Source: RGIG3178 sp963674495
GTDB taxonomy: Bacteria > Bacillota > Clostridia > Christensenellales > QAND01
NCBI GenBank assembly: GCA_963674495.2
Contig: CAXXLG010000002.1
Location: 1,054,001 to 1,118,000, forward strand
Direction of reading: 5' to 3'
DNA: 64,000 nt
In this document: in pieces, positions 21,677 to 29,457 of the stretch
Position numbering within the stretch: the first letter of the stretch is position 1
Layout: every line of letters starts with the position of its first letter
Position numbers and translations under genes: made by a program
Notes under the pieces: generated by a model
What the model saw: only the letters and a program-made list of their open reading frames with translations
What the model was told of the DNA's origin: nothing
The model's database searches: none

Positions 21677-22219
21677 ATGGAAAAGGTGAAGCGGGAACAG
21701 ATTGCGCGAGCGGCGCTTGAAAAGCTTTTGCTTCAGGGGGAACAGCTTTTGGCAGTCGGGGAGTTCCTGGAGCAGCCGTCCTTTGCACGGAGCGTTTTGG
21801 AGCCGCCCATTATCGGCGTTCTAACGCAGAAACATTATTGGGTCGGCGTGACGCGGGACAGGGTGATTTTCATACCGCTTGACGCAGGCGGCATGCCGTA
21901 CGGAACGGGAAACTATGCACTGGTACGGACGGATGTGGTATACAAATCGCTGATGCTCCACGTCGTGCTGCCCAATTCGCCCAAAACACAGAAGCTGGTA
22001 CCCCATTTTGGCATAAAAAAACTCTCCGGTTTGGATGAAATAGCGTTCAGAAAGGTCATGAATAGCGCCCGTTGCATACAGACGCCGTTTCGCATAAACC
22101 GATTTAAAAACCATGGGGACACCCTTCTAAAAACTGTCGCGTTTTTGGGGCGCACTGCAAACCGTCCCCGTGCTTGCCCGTCCCCGTGCTTGGCGTGCTT
22201 GGCCCCGTGCTTGGCTTAA
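21677..22219 (+). CDS. Hypothetical protein with a repeat-derived C-terminus (probably truncated)
   Basis: 180 residues, unrecognised. The N-terminal ~155 residues look like a normal soluble protein (beta-rich, VTRDRVIFIPLDAGG, resembling a PH-like fold in character only). The last ~20, NRPRACPSPCLACLAPCLA, are translated from family B repeat sequence (CGTCCCCGTGCTTG strings at 22160-22214), so the original 3' end has been replaced or overrun. A fragment matching its GLDEIAFRK segment lies at 25200, a remnant of a second copy. The ribosome site is GAGGTAA, 7 bp before the ATG. Confidence 0.6.
   Translation: MEKVKREQIARAALEKLLLQGEQLLAVGEFLEQPSFARSVLEPPIIGVLTQKHYWVGVTRDRVIFIPLDAGGMPYGTGNYALVRTDVVYKSLMLHVVLPNSPKTQKLVPHFGIKKLSGLDEIAFRKVMNSARCIQTPFRINRFKNHGDTLLKTVAFLGRTANRPRACPSPCLACLAPCLA
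22160..22214 (+). repeat. Family B repeat cluster
   Basis: Two clear half units ACCGTCCCCGTGCTTG and CCGTCCCCGTGCTTGG followed by decayed CGTGCTTGG and CCCCGTGCTTGG pieces. It overlaps the end of the preceding gene. Confidence 0.7.
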
Positions 22220-22223
22220 GCTT

Positions 22224-23189
22224 TCAAGGATAAATCTTTTTTCGGCCATAAATATCAGTGTCAGTAAAAGATGCCGATGTATTTGGTAATAAACGAGAAA
22301 ACCGTGCAGAATCACCAAAAGTCTTTGTATTGTCTAACTCCAAATCCCGCAGTTCTTTAAGTGGATTAAGGTAAAAAATATCCCCCGAAACCTGAGTTTC
22401 TCCTAAGTATAACCTTTGTAGCATAGTAAGCGTGCTAAGGGATGAAATATCCCCCGAAACCTGAGTTTGTCCTAAGTCCAACTCTTCTAGCTTAGTAAGC
22501 GCGCTAAGGGATGAAATATCTCCCGAAACCTTATTATTACGCCTTAGATCCAACACTTTTAGCTTGGTAAGCGCGTTAAGGGATGAAATATCTCCCGAAA
22601 CTTTAATACTCCCCAGATAAATCTTTTCTAGACTGGTACACTCGCTAAGACCGGCGACATCACCAAAAACACTCGTAACGGATAATTCTATGATTTTCAA
22701 TCTGGGAAGCAAACCAAGACAAGAGATATTACCAGAAACGCCTACTCTGATTATATAAATTTCCTTTAAGTTGGTAAGCGGCTTAAGAGACGAAATATCC
22801 CCCGAAACCTGCGTGTCATTTAAGTATAACACTTCTAGTTTAGTAAGCGCCTTAAGGGAAGAAAGATCTCCCGTAACCTGAGTGTCCCCTAAATTTAACT
22901 CCTTGAGATTGGTAAGTGCGCTAAGGCTGGATATATCACCGGAAACTTTCGTATAGTCTAATAATAAACGTTCTAAGTTAACAAGAGAGCTGAGGGAAGA
23001 AATGTCGCCAGAAATCTTATTACCTTGCAAATCCAATTCTCGTAAATTTGTATTTGAGGCAAGGCAAGAGATATCTCCGGAGATTGAACCGGATGGTTGT
23101 CTAGCTATTATCTTTGAATATTTCTTTAGTCGCCAAATTGATTTCAGTTTGCGGCCATCAGGGATTATCAAAGTATAATTACCACTCAT
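22224..23189 (-). CDS. Leucine-rich-repeat protein, no signal peptide
   Basis: 321 residues built mainly of about 11 tandem LRR units of ~23 residues with the plan LTKLEVLYLNDTQVSGDISS; the VSGDISSL segment is nearly invariant. The DNA of neighbouring units is also similar, so the array has expanded or been homogenised recently. The N-terminus MSGNYTLIIPDGRKLKSIW has no signal peptide or membrane anchor, unlike most bacterial LRR surface proteins, so it may be cytoplasmic; the C-terminus FTDTDIYGRKKIYP lacks an LPXTG. GGGAG lies 7 bp before the ATG. AT-rich compared with the flanks. Role unknown; protein binding is likely. Confidence 0.8.
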   Translation of the reverse strand: MSGNYTLIIPDGRKLKSIWRLKKYSKIIARQPSGSISGDISCLASNTNLRELDLQGNKISGDISSLSSLVNLERLLLDYTKVSGDISSLSALTNLKELNLGDTQVTGDLSSLKALTKLEVLYLNDTQVSGDISSLKPLTNLKEIYIIRVGVSGNISCLGLLPRLKIIELSVTSVFGDVAGLSECTSLEKIYLGSIKVSGDISSLNALTKLKVLDLRRNNKVSGDISSLSALTKLEELDLGQTQVSGDISSLSTLTMLQRLYLGETQVSGDIFYLNPLKELRDLELDNTKTFGDSARFSRLLPNTSASFTDTDIYGRKKIYP

Positions 23190-23289
23190 GTTTTTCTCCC
23201 AACACCATTTTTTTATATATTATAGATTAGTATACCATTGATTACAACCGGATACCTATAACTCTATTGGGTTTCATTTTTATTCCGCC

Positions 23290-23331
23290 AAGCAAGGGAA
23301 CGGACAAGCAACGAACCGTCCCCTCGCCTTC
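23290..23331 (+). repeat. Family B repeat, degenerate pair
   Basis: AAGCAAGGGAACGGACAAGC followed by AACGAACCGTCCCCTCGCC: two half units in opposite orientation. Confidence 0.6.
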
Positions 23332-23426
23332 ACCAATTCAAGGTCACAATATTGATATATTGTGGCTTTCTTTTGTTGAAATATAACAAATATTGTAATA
23401 GGCTTTAGATTGAGGGATAGGCAATG

Positions 23427-23456
23427 TGTGGGACAAGGGACCTGTCCCCGTGTTCC
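23427..23456 (+). repeat. Family B-like repeat, degenerate
   Basis: GGGACAAGGGACCTGTCCCC followed by GTGTTCC, sharing the GTCCCCGTGTT string of family B. Confidence 0.45.
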
Positions 23457-23480
23457 TTATGATTTTTATTGGAGGTAACA

Positions 23481-24008
23481 ATGGAACAGATTATTACTAC
23501 CAGATTAATTCTTAGGAACTTCACCACGGCTGATGCTCAAGGCTTAATGGGGTATTTATCAAATCCCAGAGTCAACTGTTTCCTTAGTGAGAAAATCACA
23601 ACAAAGGAAGAAGCTTTGGCAGAAGCTGAAAAGAAAAGCAAAGATGACTCTCACATCGCTGTTTCTTTGGATGGATGTCTGATTGGAGAACTGTTTTACT
23701 TGTATGAAGAACCAGACACCTATTCCATAGGGTGGAATTTCAATGTACAGTATGAAGGACAAGGATACGCAAGTGAAAGTGCGAGAGCTTTATTGCAATA
23801 CCTTTTCCTGAAAAAAGGTGCAAGGAGACTATATGCATATGTTGAGGATGATAATTATCGTTCTCAAAAATTGTGCGAGAAATTAGGCATGCGTAAAGAA
23901 GGTTGCTTTTTAGAGTTCATTTCATTTACCAAATTCGATAACGGGACGCCTAAGTACGAAAACACGTTTCAATATGCATTGCTAAAAAAAGAATGGGAAA
24001 GACAGTAA
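23481..24008 (+). CDS. GNAT N-acetyltransferase, RimJ/RimL type
   Basis: 175 residues. RimJ/RimL-like start TTRLILRNFTTADAQGLMGY, a GYASESARALLQYLF acetyl-CoA loop (Q/R-x-x-G-x-A variant: EGQGYA), and the C-terminal RRLYAYVEDDNYRSQKLCEKLGMRKEGCF motif, all in the order expected for enzymes that acetylate ribosomal-protein N-termini or small molecules. ATG 23481 is used because GGAGG (23471-23475) lies 5 bp upstream; a TTG at 23469 would overlap it. AT-rich accessory gene. Confidence 0.88.
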   Translation: MEQIITTRLILRNFTTADAQGLMGYLSNPRVNCFLSEKITTKEEALAEAEKKSKDDSHIAVSLDGCLIGELFYLYEEPDTYSIGWNFNVQYEGQGYASESARALLQYLFLKKGARRLYAYVEDDNYRSQKLCEKLGMRKEGCFLEFISFTKFDNGTPKYENTFQYALLKKEWERQ

Positions 24009-24048
24009 AAAGTCTAAACACCAGACTATCGGTACAAAAGTGCTTAGC

Positions 24049-24087
24049 AAGCACGGGGACGCAAGCACGGGGACGGTTCTTTTGCTT
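24049..24087 (+). repeat. Family B repeat, one full and one partial copy
   Basis: AAGCACGGGGACG (24049-24061) followed by the 25-bp full unit at 24063-24087 with ends AAGCA and TGCTT and core GGGGACGGTTCTT. Confidence 0.75.
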
Positions 24088-24121
24088 CATTCGTAAGCTA
24101 AATATAATATGGCTTCATACT

Positions 24122-24212
24122 CTTTTGCCAAGGGGCCGGGGAGACTTCCGATTTTCTCCCCAGGCCCCTTAGCGATCCCCTACCCCTCTTGAAACGGCCG
24201 CTGCGCGGGGCT
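24122..24212 (+). repeat. Dispersed repeat family A, full copy 2
   Basis: About 90 bp: TTTGCCAAGGGGCCGGGGAG, CTTCCGATTTTCTCCCCAGG, CCCCTTAGCGATCCCCTACC, then CTTGAAACGGCCGCTGCGCG and GGGCT. The copy at 28289 matches along the whole length, with a few changes. No coding frame is conserved. Confidence 0.8.
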
Positions 24213-24272
24213 AATTATTGCTATGCAAAAGTTTCATTTACAAAGCGATTATACGTTCATTGCCTAACAAAC

Positions 24273-24297
24273 AAGCAAAGGGACGGTTCTTCTGCTT
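24273..24297 (+). repeat. Family B repeat
   Basis: 25 bp, ends AAGCA and TGCTT, core AAGGGACGGTTCTTC. Confidence 0.75.
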
Positions 24298-24330
24298 GCT
24301 TCTGAATAATATAATCTGGTCACTGTAAGG

Positions 24331-24355
24331 AAGCGGAAGAACCGTCCCCGTGCTT
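24331..24355 (-). repeat. Family B repeat at the edge of the HD-GYP fragment
   Basis: 25 bp in opposite orientation: AAGCGGAAGAACCGTCCCCG then TGCTT. The broken HD-GYP frame begins in the next bases, so this copy marks a deletion or insertion joint. Confidence 0.75.
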
Positions 24356-24356
24356 C

Positions 24357-24812
24357 GACGCGAGCCGGCTGCACGATATTGGCAAGGTGGAGATCTGCGA
24401 TGAAGTATTGCTTAAAGACGGCCCTTACACCGACTCGGAACGGGAGATCATGCAAAAACACGCCGTCATCGGTTATGCGACGTTGCTGAAAATACACAAA
24501 TCATACCCGAAAAACGTATTTTTAGAGCTCGCCCTGTCCATAGCGCATTCGCACCATGAGAAATGGGACGGTTCCGGATACCCCATTGGATTACAGGGGG
24601 AAGAGATACCATTGGCCGCCCGCATCATGGCGATTGCCGACGTCTATGACGCATTGAGATCGGAAAGAGTATACAAAAAAGCATTTAGCCATCAGGAAAG
24701 CTTGGATATTATGAAATCAAAGGACGGCACACATTTTGATTCGGGTATTCTGCGTGTGTTTTTAGAGAATGCGACGGCGTTCGCAAACATCTTTGATGCC
24801 TATTCGGAATAG
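24357..24812 (+). pseudogene. HD-GYP domain fragment, 5'-truncated
   Basis: The frame reads DASRLHDIGKVEICDEVLLK then LSIAHSHHEKWDGSGYPIGL, the HD and HHExxDGxGYP motifs of cyclic-di-GMP phosphodiesterases, and ends at a natural stop with DAYSE. The part before the HDIGK motif (the first third of the domain and any sensor or receiver domain) is missing: coding sequence begins 2 bp after a family B repeat. A GTG at 24387 could start a 141-residue product, but it would lack the catalytic HD pair. A second repeat follows the stop at 24826. Confidence 0.85.
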
Positions 24813-24825
24813 AGCCCCACGGTGC

Positions 24826-24852
24826 GAAACACAAGAACCGTCCCTGTGTTTC
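24826..24852 (-). repeat. Family B repeat after the HD-GYP fragment
   Basis: 27 bp with perfect 7-bp ends GAAACAC and GTGTTTC around AAGAACCGTCCCT. Confidence 0.8.
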
Positions 24853-24940
24853 GTCTATTCTTCCTGTTTGTCAACAGTATAGGGGAAATGGGTGATCTGT
24901 CAAACGGGGAGGCATTGATCAAGCCCTGAATGAGGACATT

Positions 24941-25199
24941 TCAGTCCCGCATAATTTCGCGGAGCTGAGTGTTTTATTAATGCAAATTGTGATAAAATAA
25001 CAATATAAAAATTATGTTGCTTCAATTATAAAAAGAAAGCGAAACAAAAGAACCGTTTCTGTGTTTCAAGTCCCGCATAGAGATGTGCGGGGCTGAGTTT
25101 GTATTCATGGGAATTATGATAAGATAATAAAATAATATATTTATTATATGGTATTATTGAGAATAAAGAAAGAAAACGAAAGAACCGTCCCTATGTTTC
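24941..25199 (+). repeat. Tandem ~130-bp composite repeat (C hairpin + AT-rich + B unit), two copies
   Basis: Unit 1 (24941-25067) and unit 2 (25068-25199) each consist of a GTCCCGCAT hairpin ending in GAGCTGAGT or GGGCTGAGT, then an AT-rich part with ATTGTGATAAAATAA or ATTATGATAAGATAA, then a family B unit (25041-25067: GAAACA..TGTTTC; 25172-25199: CGAAAGAACCGTCCC then TATGTTTC). They are diverged tandem duplicates. The 509-base gap 24813-25321 contains no gene beyond these and the fragment at 25200. Confidence 0.65.
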
Positions 25200-25232
25200 A
25201 GGTTTGGATGAAATCGCGTTCAGGAAGTTATA
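25200..25232 (+). pseudogene. Remnant matching part of the gene at 21677
   Basis: CAGGTTTGGATGAAATCGCG, TTCAGGAAGTTATAAGCAGC and GCC match 22027-22070 (GGTTTGGATGAAATAGCG, TTCAGAAAGGTCATGAATAG, CGCC), i.e. the codons for GLDEIAFRK, followed here by a stop. About 33 bp survive, immediately after a family B repeat. Confidence 0.6.
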
Positions 25233-25321
25233 AGCAGCGCCGGATAAATAGTTGAAACTTTTTGATTAATGAATGAAAGGCAAAAAAACATAACCAATTA
25301 ATTATTTTCGGAGGCAACAAA

Positions 25322-26596
25322 ATGAGCAATCTGACGAAAGATAGGTTTAAAGAATGTTTATTAGAGAGCTTCGAAAACCCTATCAAAGCGATGAAGTTTA
25401 TCAACGAAAAAAGAAAAATATTATACGGAAAACTATACAAATATTGTCCAATTAGTGATGATAAAGAAGCAATTCAATATTCTATTGAGAATTTAAAGGA
25501 CTCAATTATATATATGTCAAAAATCACTGATTTTAACGATCCTTTTGATACATATATAAGTTTTTCTATCGATAATATTATTCGAGGCCTAGTTCCGCAG
25601 ATTTTAAAAAATAGTGCTGATATAAACCTTGATGAAAATACCGAAGAAGCGATACCCATAGCGTTTGATTTATTAAGCAACGAAAAAAGCCCAGTGCAAG
25701 ATAGCAATGTAATGGTAAAATATATAGTTAAATGTATTAAAAACAATCCTGATTTTTTAGCTGGTGAAGTTAATACTGAGGCATTTGGGCAAGAACTGTT
25801 TAAATCAATATCGGAAGATATAATTAACGGAACTATTTCGCCAAATGAACTAAATTCTATTTCAAATAATGCCAATGATCCAAGATTATTACTTAACATT
25901 ATTCGGGAATGTGTTAACGATACAGAATTAGTTGATAAATTAGGAGATAAAGACTCCCTCATACAAGTTCAGGAAGTTTTTAGTGGAAAATCTCCTGAAA
26001 TAGAATCGGCAAGAGAGGAGTATAGGAAAGTAGTTGATGCAATCAAGCCAGAACTATCTGATGCTATAAAGAAAGTACGAATGATAATTAATGAAAAATA
26101 TTATGTCACATGTTTTTCTACAGATGTAAATAATGCTTTAATGTGGGCACATTACACGAACAAACATAAGGGATTCTGTGTGGAGTATGATTTATATAAA
26201 ACTGATAATAAAGCATTCTTAATCAATCTACATCCAGTTATATATTCTGAACGTAGGGCAAGTGTTCCCACAAGCCTATTTGATTTATCAGATATAAGTA
26301 ATATTAAGGTATCAACTACAGATGAATCTATAGTGGACCTATTTTGTGCAATGCTTACAAAGAGTAATGTATGGAACTATGAGAATGAATGGAGATTACT
26401 GTTATATGACGAGATTGAAGAATTAACAGAAAACAAATTTAAGATCGACTGTATTAGTAAGATTATCCTTGGGTGCAGAATCGAAGAAAAATATGAACAA
26501 GAAATAAAAGAAATCTGCAATAAAAATGGGATTCATCTCTCAAAAATGAAGCTGGATGAAAACTCTTATCAATTACATGAAGAAATTATTTTCTAG
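25322..26596 (+). CDS. DUF2971 domain protein
   Basis: 424 residues, soluble, AT-rich (clearly lower GC than the flanking core). Family marks: LYKYCPI near residue 38, ITDFNDPFD near residue 75, and, after a variable helical insert, YYVTCFSTDVNNALMWAHYT, HKGFCVEYD and VWNYENEWRLLLYDE. DUF2971 proteins are of unknown biochemistry and are often found in variable or defence-type loci. The insert between residues 90 and 250 is longer than in the simplest members. GGAGG lies 6 bp before the ATG. It is followed after 55 bp by the next gene in the same orientation, so the two are probably co-transcribed. Confidence 0.82.
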   Translation: MSNLTKDRFKECLLESFENPIKAMKFINEKRKILYGKLYKYCPISDDKEAIQYSIENLKDSIIYMSKITDFNDPFDTYISFSIDNIIRGLVPQILKNSADINLDENTEEAIPIAFDLLSNEKSPVQDSNVMVKYIVKCIKNNPDFLAGEVNTEAFGQELFKSISEDIINGTISPNELNSISNNANDPRLLLNIIRECVNDTELVDKLGDKDSLIQVQEVFSGKSPEIESAREEYRKVVDAIKPELSDAIKKVRMIINEKYYVTCFSTDVNNALMWAHYTNKHKGFCVEYDLYKTDNKAFLINLHPVIYSERRASVPTSLFDLSDISNIKVSTTDESIVDLFCAMLTKSNVWNYENEWRLLLYDEIEELTENKFKIDCISKIILGCRIEEKYEQEIKEICNKNGIHLSKMKLDENSYQLHEEIIF

Positions 26597-26651
26597 GGAA
26601 ACATACAAAATGAGGTTTTTATGGAAATTTGTGAATAAAAGGTAAAAAGAA

Positions 26652-28079
26652 ATGTCAAATTTTATTAATGAAATAAAACAATATCAGACAGATAGCATTA
26701 TTTTAAATCTTTCAAGAGTTTCAATTGAGATTTTTACAAAGGGTGCTAGAATATCTGGAACTATTGAATTTCCTATACACGCATATAATGGGGAATTATG
26801 GTTGCCGACAACTATTTTATTAACTGCATGGGATTTATTGTCAATAGAATATCTGTCCATATACTATTCGAATGATTATAAATCAAAATGTATACAAAGT
26901 ATAAATGAAATTGCGAACATTTCAAACCTATTTCACGGATATGAAAATAGTATTGTAAATGTACCGAGGGGTGCTACTGAGAAATATATATTCGGGATAA
27001 CAAATGAACAGTTTATTTATCAAGCTCCGTATTGGATTATCCAAAGATTTAATAGAAATTATCATATACTAGTTGAATCAAAAAATATAGAACGATGTAC
27101 TAATATAAATCAAATAACTAAAGAACGGACAGGGCTTTCGACTGAAGAATTAACCATGATTTATATTGCAGTATATGCCTTATGTTTACAGAATCCGCTT
27201 CCATACACAGCTCACTATCCAAACAAACATAGAACTATTAATAGGGAAAATATTAATAGAGTTATAAAATATTATACTACCACATATGAAGAAGTGAAGA
27301 ATTCAAATATAGGAAAGCAGATATTCTACAGTAAACCATTTATTAAAACTAGCAAAAATCAAACACTAATGACAAGCATATTTCCAGTTATTATGCTGAT
27401 AGCAGATGGCCTATATTGGATGATTAGAGATTATTATCGTGAAAATAATAGTCAAGAATTTGTTAATGCTTTTGGGGAAATGTTTGAATGCTATGTGGAT
27501 GAAGTATTGCAAATATATCTGAAGAAAGAAATGTATAAAAAAATACCCAAAGGAAAAACAAAAAGGGCAGATTTTATTATTGAATTTGAGAACATAATTA
27601 TGGTTATTGAGCTAAAGTCGTCTTTAATACGTATAACAGCTCGCCAACAAGTGCCAGATATAGAAGCCATTGATAAATATTTTGAACGAAATATTCAAGA
27701 AGCTTATAACCAATTATGTAGCTCAGCAGATAATATAAAATCTAATAAACCAGTATTAAAATTAATAATGTTCTACGATAATTTCCTGAATACGTTATTT
27801 ATTGAGGCATCAATACCAGAAATATTTAGTAAAGATGGTTTATGCCAAATCATTACAATCGCAGAGTTTGAAACCTTGTTAATATTATACAATAAAAATA
27901 TTGATGTTTTTAATAATATAGTAATGGAAATATTAAACATGCAAAATATAAACATATTAGGGAGGAAGAGTTTATTAAACTTATTTAATGATCATAATGC
28001 GTTTAAATATCAACATTTTTCCGGGCAGTTAGATTATTTTCATAAGTTTTTCAAGTCACTTATAGAACAGATACAATAA
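26652..28079 (+). CDS. Uncharacterised protein with PD-(D/E)XK-like nuclease core
   Basis: 475 residues, AT-rich, not recognised as a whole. Residues ~300-325 read KRADFIIEFENIIMVIELKS: Asp307, then Glu320-Leu-Lys322 on the next strand, the D...ExK arrangement of PD-(D/E)XK nucleases, with a preceding helix carrying FGEMFECYVDEVL as is usual for this fold. The N-terminal 290 residues are mixed alpha/beta without a motif I know. A weak ribosome site (AAAAGG) precedes the ATG. Paired with the DUF2971 gene in one AT-rich island. A defence role is inference; the nuclease call rests on one motif. Confidence 0.6.
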   Translation: MSNFINEIKQYQTDSIILNLSRVSIEIFTKGARISGTIEFPIHAYNGELWLPTTILLTAWDLLSIEYLSIYYSNDYKSKCIQSINEIANISNLFHGYENSIVNVPRGATEKYIFGITNEQFIYQAPYWIIQRFNRNYHILVESKNIERCTNINQITKERTGLSTEELTMIYIAVYALCLQNPLPYTAHYPNKHRTINRENINRVIKYYTTTYEEVKNSNIGKQIFYSKPFIKTSKNQTLMTSIFPVIMLIADGLYWMIRDYYRENNSQEFVNAFGEMFECYVDEVLQIYLKKEMYKKIPKGKTKRADFIIEFENIIMVIELKSSLIRITARQQVPDIEAIDKYFERNIQEAYNQLCSSADNIKSNKPVLKLIMFYDNFLNTLFIEASIPEIFSKDGLCQIITIAEFETLLILYNKNIDVFNNIVMEILNMQNINILGRKSLLNLFNDHNAFKYQHFSGQLDYFHKFFKSLIEQIQ

Positions 28080-28099
28080 AGGGAATGCAGAATGGTTCT

Positions 28100-28291
28100 T
28101 TGGTTTCGCTCTTATTTCATTATATACTAAGCAAGTCATTACACATATACCAAAAAGCTTAGCAAAAGCCTTCAATTCAATATCGGTTACAAAACGCTGT
28201 CCGCGCTCTATTCGTTGAATGGCATTTTTATTGAAATCTATCCCGAATAGCTGTAATTTATCAGCTAATGCACGTTGTGAAAGATATGTTT
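28100..28291 (-). pseudogene. XRE-family regulator fragment, N-terminus cut by a repeat
   Basis: Reading the minus strand from 28291 gives TYLSQRALADKLQLFGIDFN, KNAIQRIERGQRFVTDIELK and AFAKLFGICVMTCLVYN. This is the HTH core of a Cro/cI regulator (usual form GLSQEKLADKLQLLGIDIDKNAISRIE) without its first ~15 residues. The break falls exactly where repeat family A begins (28289). The 3' end overlaps the stop region of the nuclease-like gene without a clear stop. Confidence 0.75.
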
Positions 28292-28383
28292 GCCAAGGGG
28301 CCAGGGGAGGATTCCGATTTCCCCCCTTAGGCCCCTTAGCGATCCCCTAACCCCCCTTGAAACGGCCACTGCGTGGGGCTTAG
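28289..28383 (+). repeat. Dispersed repeat family A, full copy 3
   Basis: TTTGCCAAGGGGCCAGGGGA, GGATTCCGATTTCCCCCCTT, AGGCCCCTTAGCGATCCCCT, AACCCCCCTTGAAACGGCCA and CTGCGTGGGGCT. It matches copy 2 at 24122 along its whole length and cuts the XRE fragment on its left side. Confidence 0.8.
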
Positions 28384-28549
28384 GGCTCTTTGTGAAAGGC
28401 GTTTCTCTTTGCGTAATCGTGCGATGTAATTTTCGCATATTTTTTCTATCTAATTTATATATGACATTTGCTACGTGTCACTTTCCTCTTCGTTTTAGAA
28501 TATACTCATTGTGTTAGCAGCGGTGAGGAAACTTGAAAGGAGCGTTTTT

Positions 28550-28825
28550 ATGGAGAAAAGGGAAGAATTCGATTTTTTCATAGACCAGTTGTTGGATAGC
28601 GCTGTCAAATCATTTAGGGCAACCAGCCAATATGGGCGCCTCCAAGAAAAGATGGACAGGATGGACAGCGACTGTAAAACCATGTATACAAAGCAAGAGC
28701 AGGCTTTTGCCATGGAATGTTTTGACCTTCTGTTGGATGCATCGGGGCAGGAGCAACGTTATGTATATCAACAGGGGTTGCTCGATTGCGTTGCCATACT
28801 GAAAGGACTGGGCGTATTGGCATAG
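28550..28825 (+). CDS. Small hypothetical protein (DUF6809-like)
   Basis: 91 residues, acidic and helical, MEKREEFDFFIDQLLDSAVK, with an EQAFAMECFDLLLDASGQEQ middle and QGLLDCVAILKGLGVLA end. The length and the helical plan recall the DUF6809 family of Firmicutes, where the last helix reads ..GLRLGARL..; this is from memory and unchecked. Start at ATG 28550 follows GAAAGGAGCG by 7 bp. No neighbour suggests a role. Confidence 0.55.
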   Translation: MEKREEFDFFIDQLLDSAVKSFRATSQYGRLQEKMDRMDSDCKTMYTKQEQAFAMECFDLLLDASGQEQRYVYQQGLLDCVAILKGLGVLA

Positions 28826-28884
28826 AATTGTTTGAAACTCTTGGACGTTCTTTTATTTCAGCACAATGCAAGGAGTTGAAGAAA

Positions 28885-28915
28885 CATTACATACTCTTTT
28901 GCCAAGGGGCCAGGG
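28885..28915 (+). repeat. Dispersed repeat family A, truncated copy 4
   Basis: ATACTCTTTTGCCAAGGGGC CAGGG, then similarity stops. ATACTCTTTTGCCAAGGGGC also precedes copy 2 at 24118, so the family's left edge extends a little further left. The remaining gap, 28916-29190, holds no gene that I can support. Confidence 0.65.
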
Positions 28916-29190
28916 AACCGGAAGTGGCGCATCCAGTGGATAAAAAAGCGAACGGGAGGTTCTGAATGCATGGGATAAGCACGAGTGGTAGCGAAGTGCG
29001 AATCCATGTCTTTCAGAGGAAGATTCTCCCCTCTCATCTGTTCACTGTTGACTCAGCCTGCACTACCCGCTTGGCCTTAAACCTCTCAGTTCGCTATGGG
29101 CTCATACTTCACTTCCGTTCGTATTCACCTCATGCTTACTGAATGTCGCCTTCCTTCCTCCTGTCACCGGCAGCACTCAGGCTCCGTTGT

Positions 29191-29457
29191 CTAACGTCCC
29201 TGTTCCAAGGCATTATAGGCAAACCGATACATTTCGAAAAGCGGAAAAGCAGCAGGGTCGTCTATATTGATATCGGGATGATACTTGGCAAGTATCCCAT
29301 TCCAACCGATTTCCTGTATTTCTTTTTTCATGGCTTCAAATCTTGTTAGAGCGCCGGAAACCCGGTTTGATTCTTCGAGTTTGTCTCTAAGCATTTCAAG
29401 ATTTGCCAGCGTTGCATTCACGCCTTCTTGGATTGTCGATATTCGATTTTCGTCCAA
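29191..29457 (-). CDS. Small J-domain-like protein
   Basis: 88 residues from a TTG start at 29457, with AAGGGAGG 8 bp upstream. The first half is a coiled-coil-like helix (VNATLANLEMLRDKLEESNR). The second half reads GWNGILAKYHPDINIDDPAA then FPLFEMYRFAYNAL, which has the HPD tripeptide and the flanking pattern of a DnaJ J-domain loop and helix III. The J-domain's own helix I is not obvious, so it may be a degenerate or very short J-like module. A Hsp70 partner is not nearby. Function unknown. Confidence 0.6.
   Translation of the reverse strand: MDENRISTIQEGVNATLANLEMLRDKLEESNRVSGALTRFEAMKKEIQEIGWNGILAKYHPDINIDDPAAFPLFEMYRFAYNALEQGR

Noticed and set aside
22224..23189. Regularly spaced DNA repeats (about 69 bp) suggesting a CRISPR-like array
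   Set aside because: The period matches 23-codon leucine-rich repeats in a complete open frame with a ribosome site; the repeats are coding.
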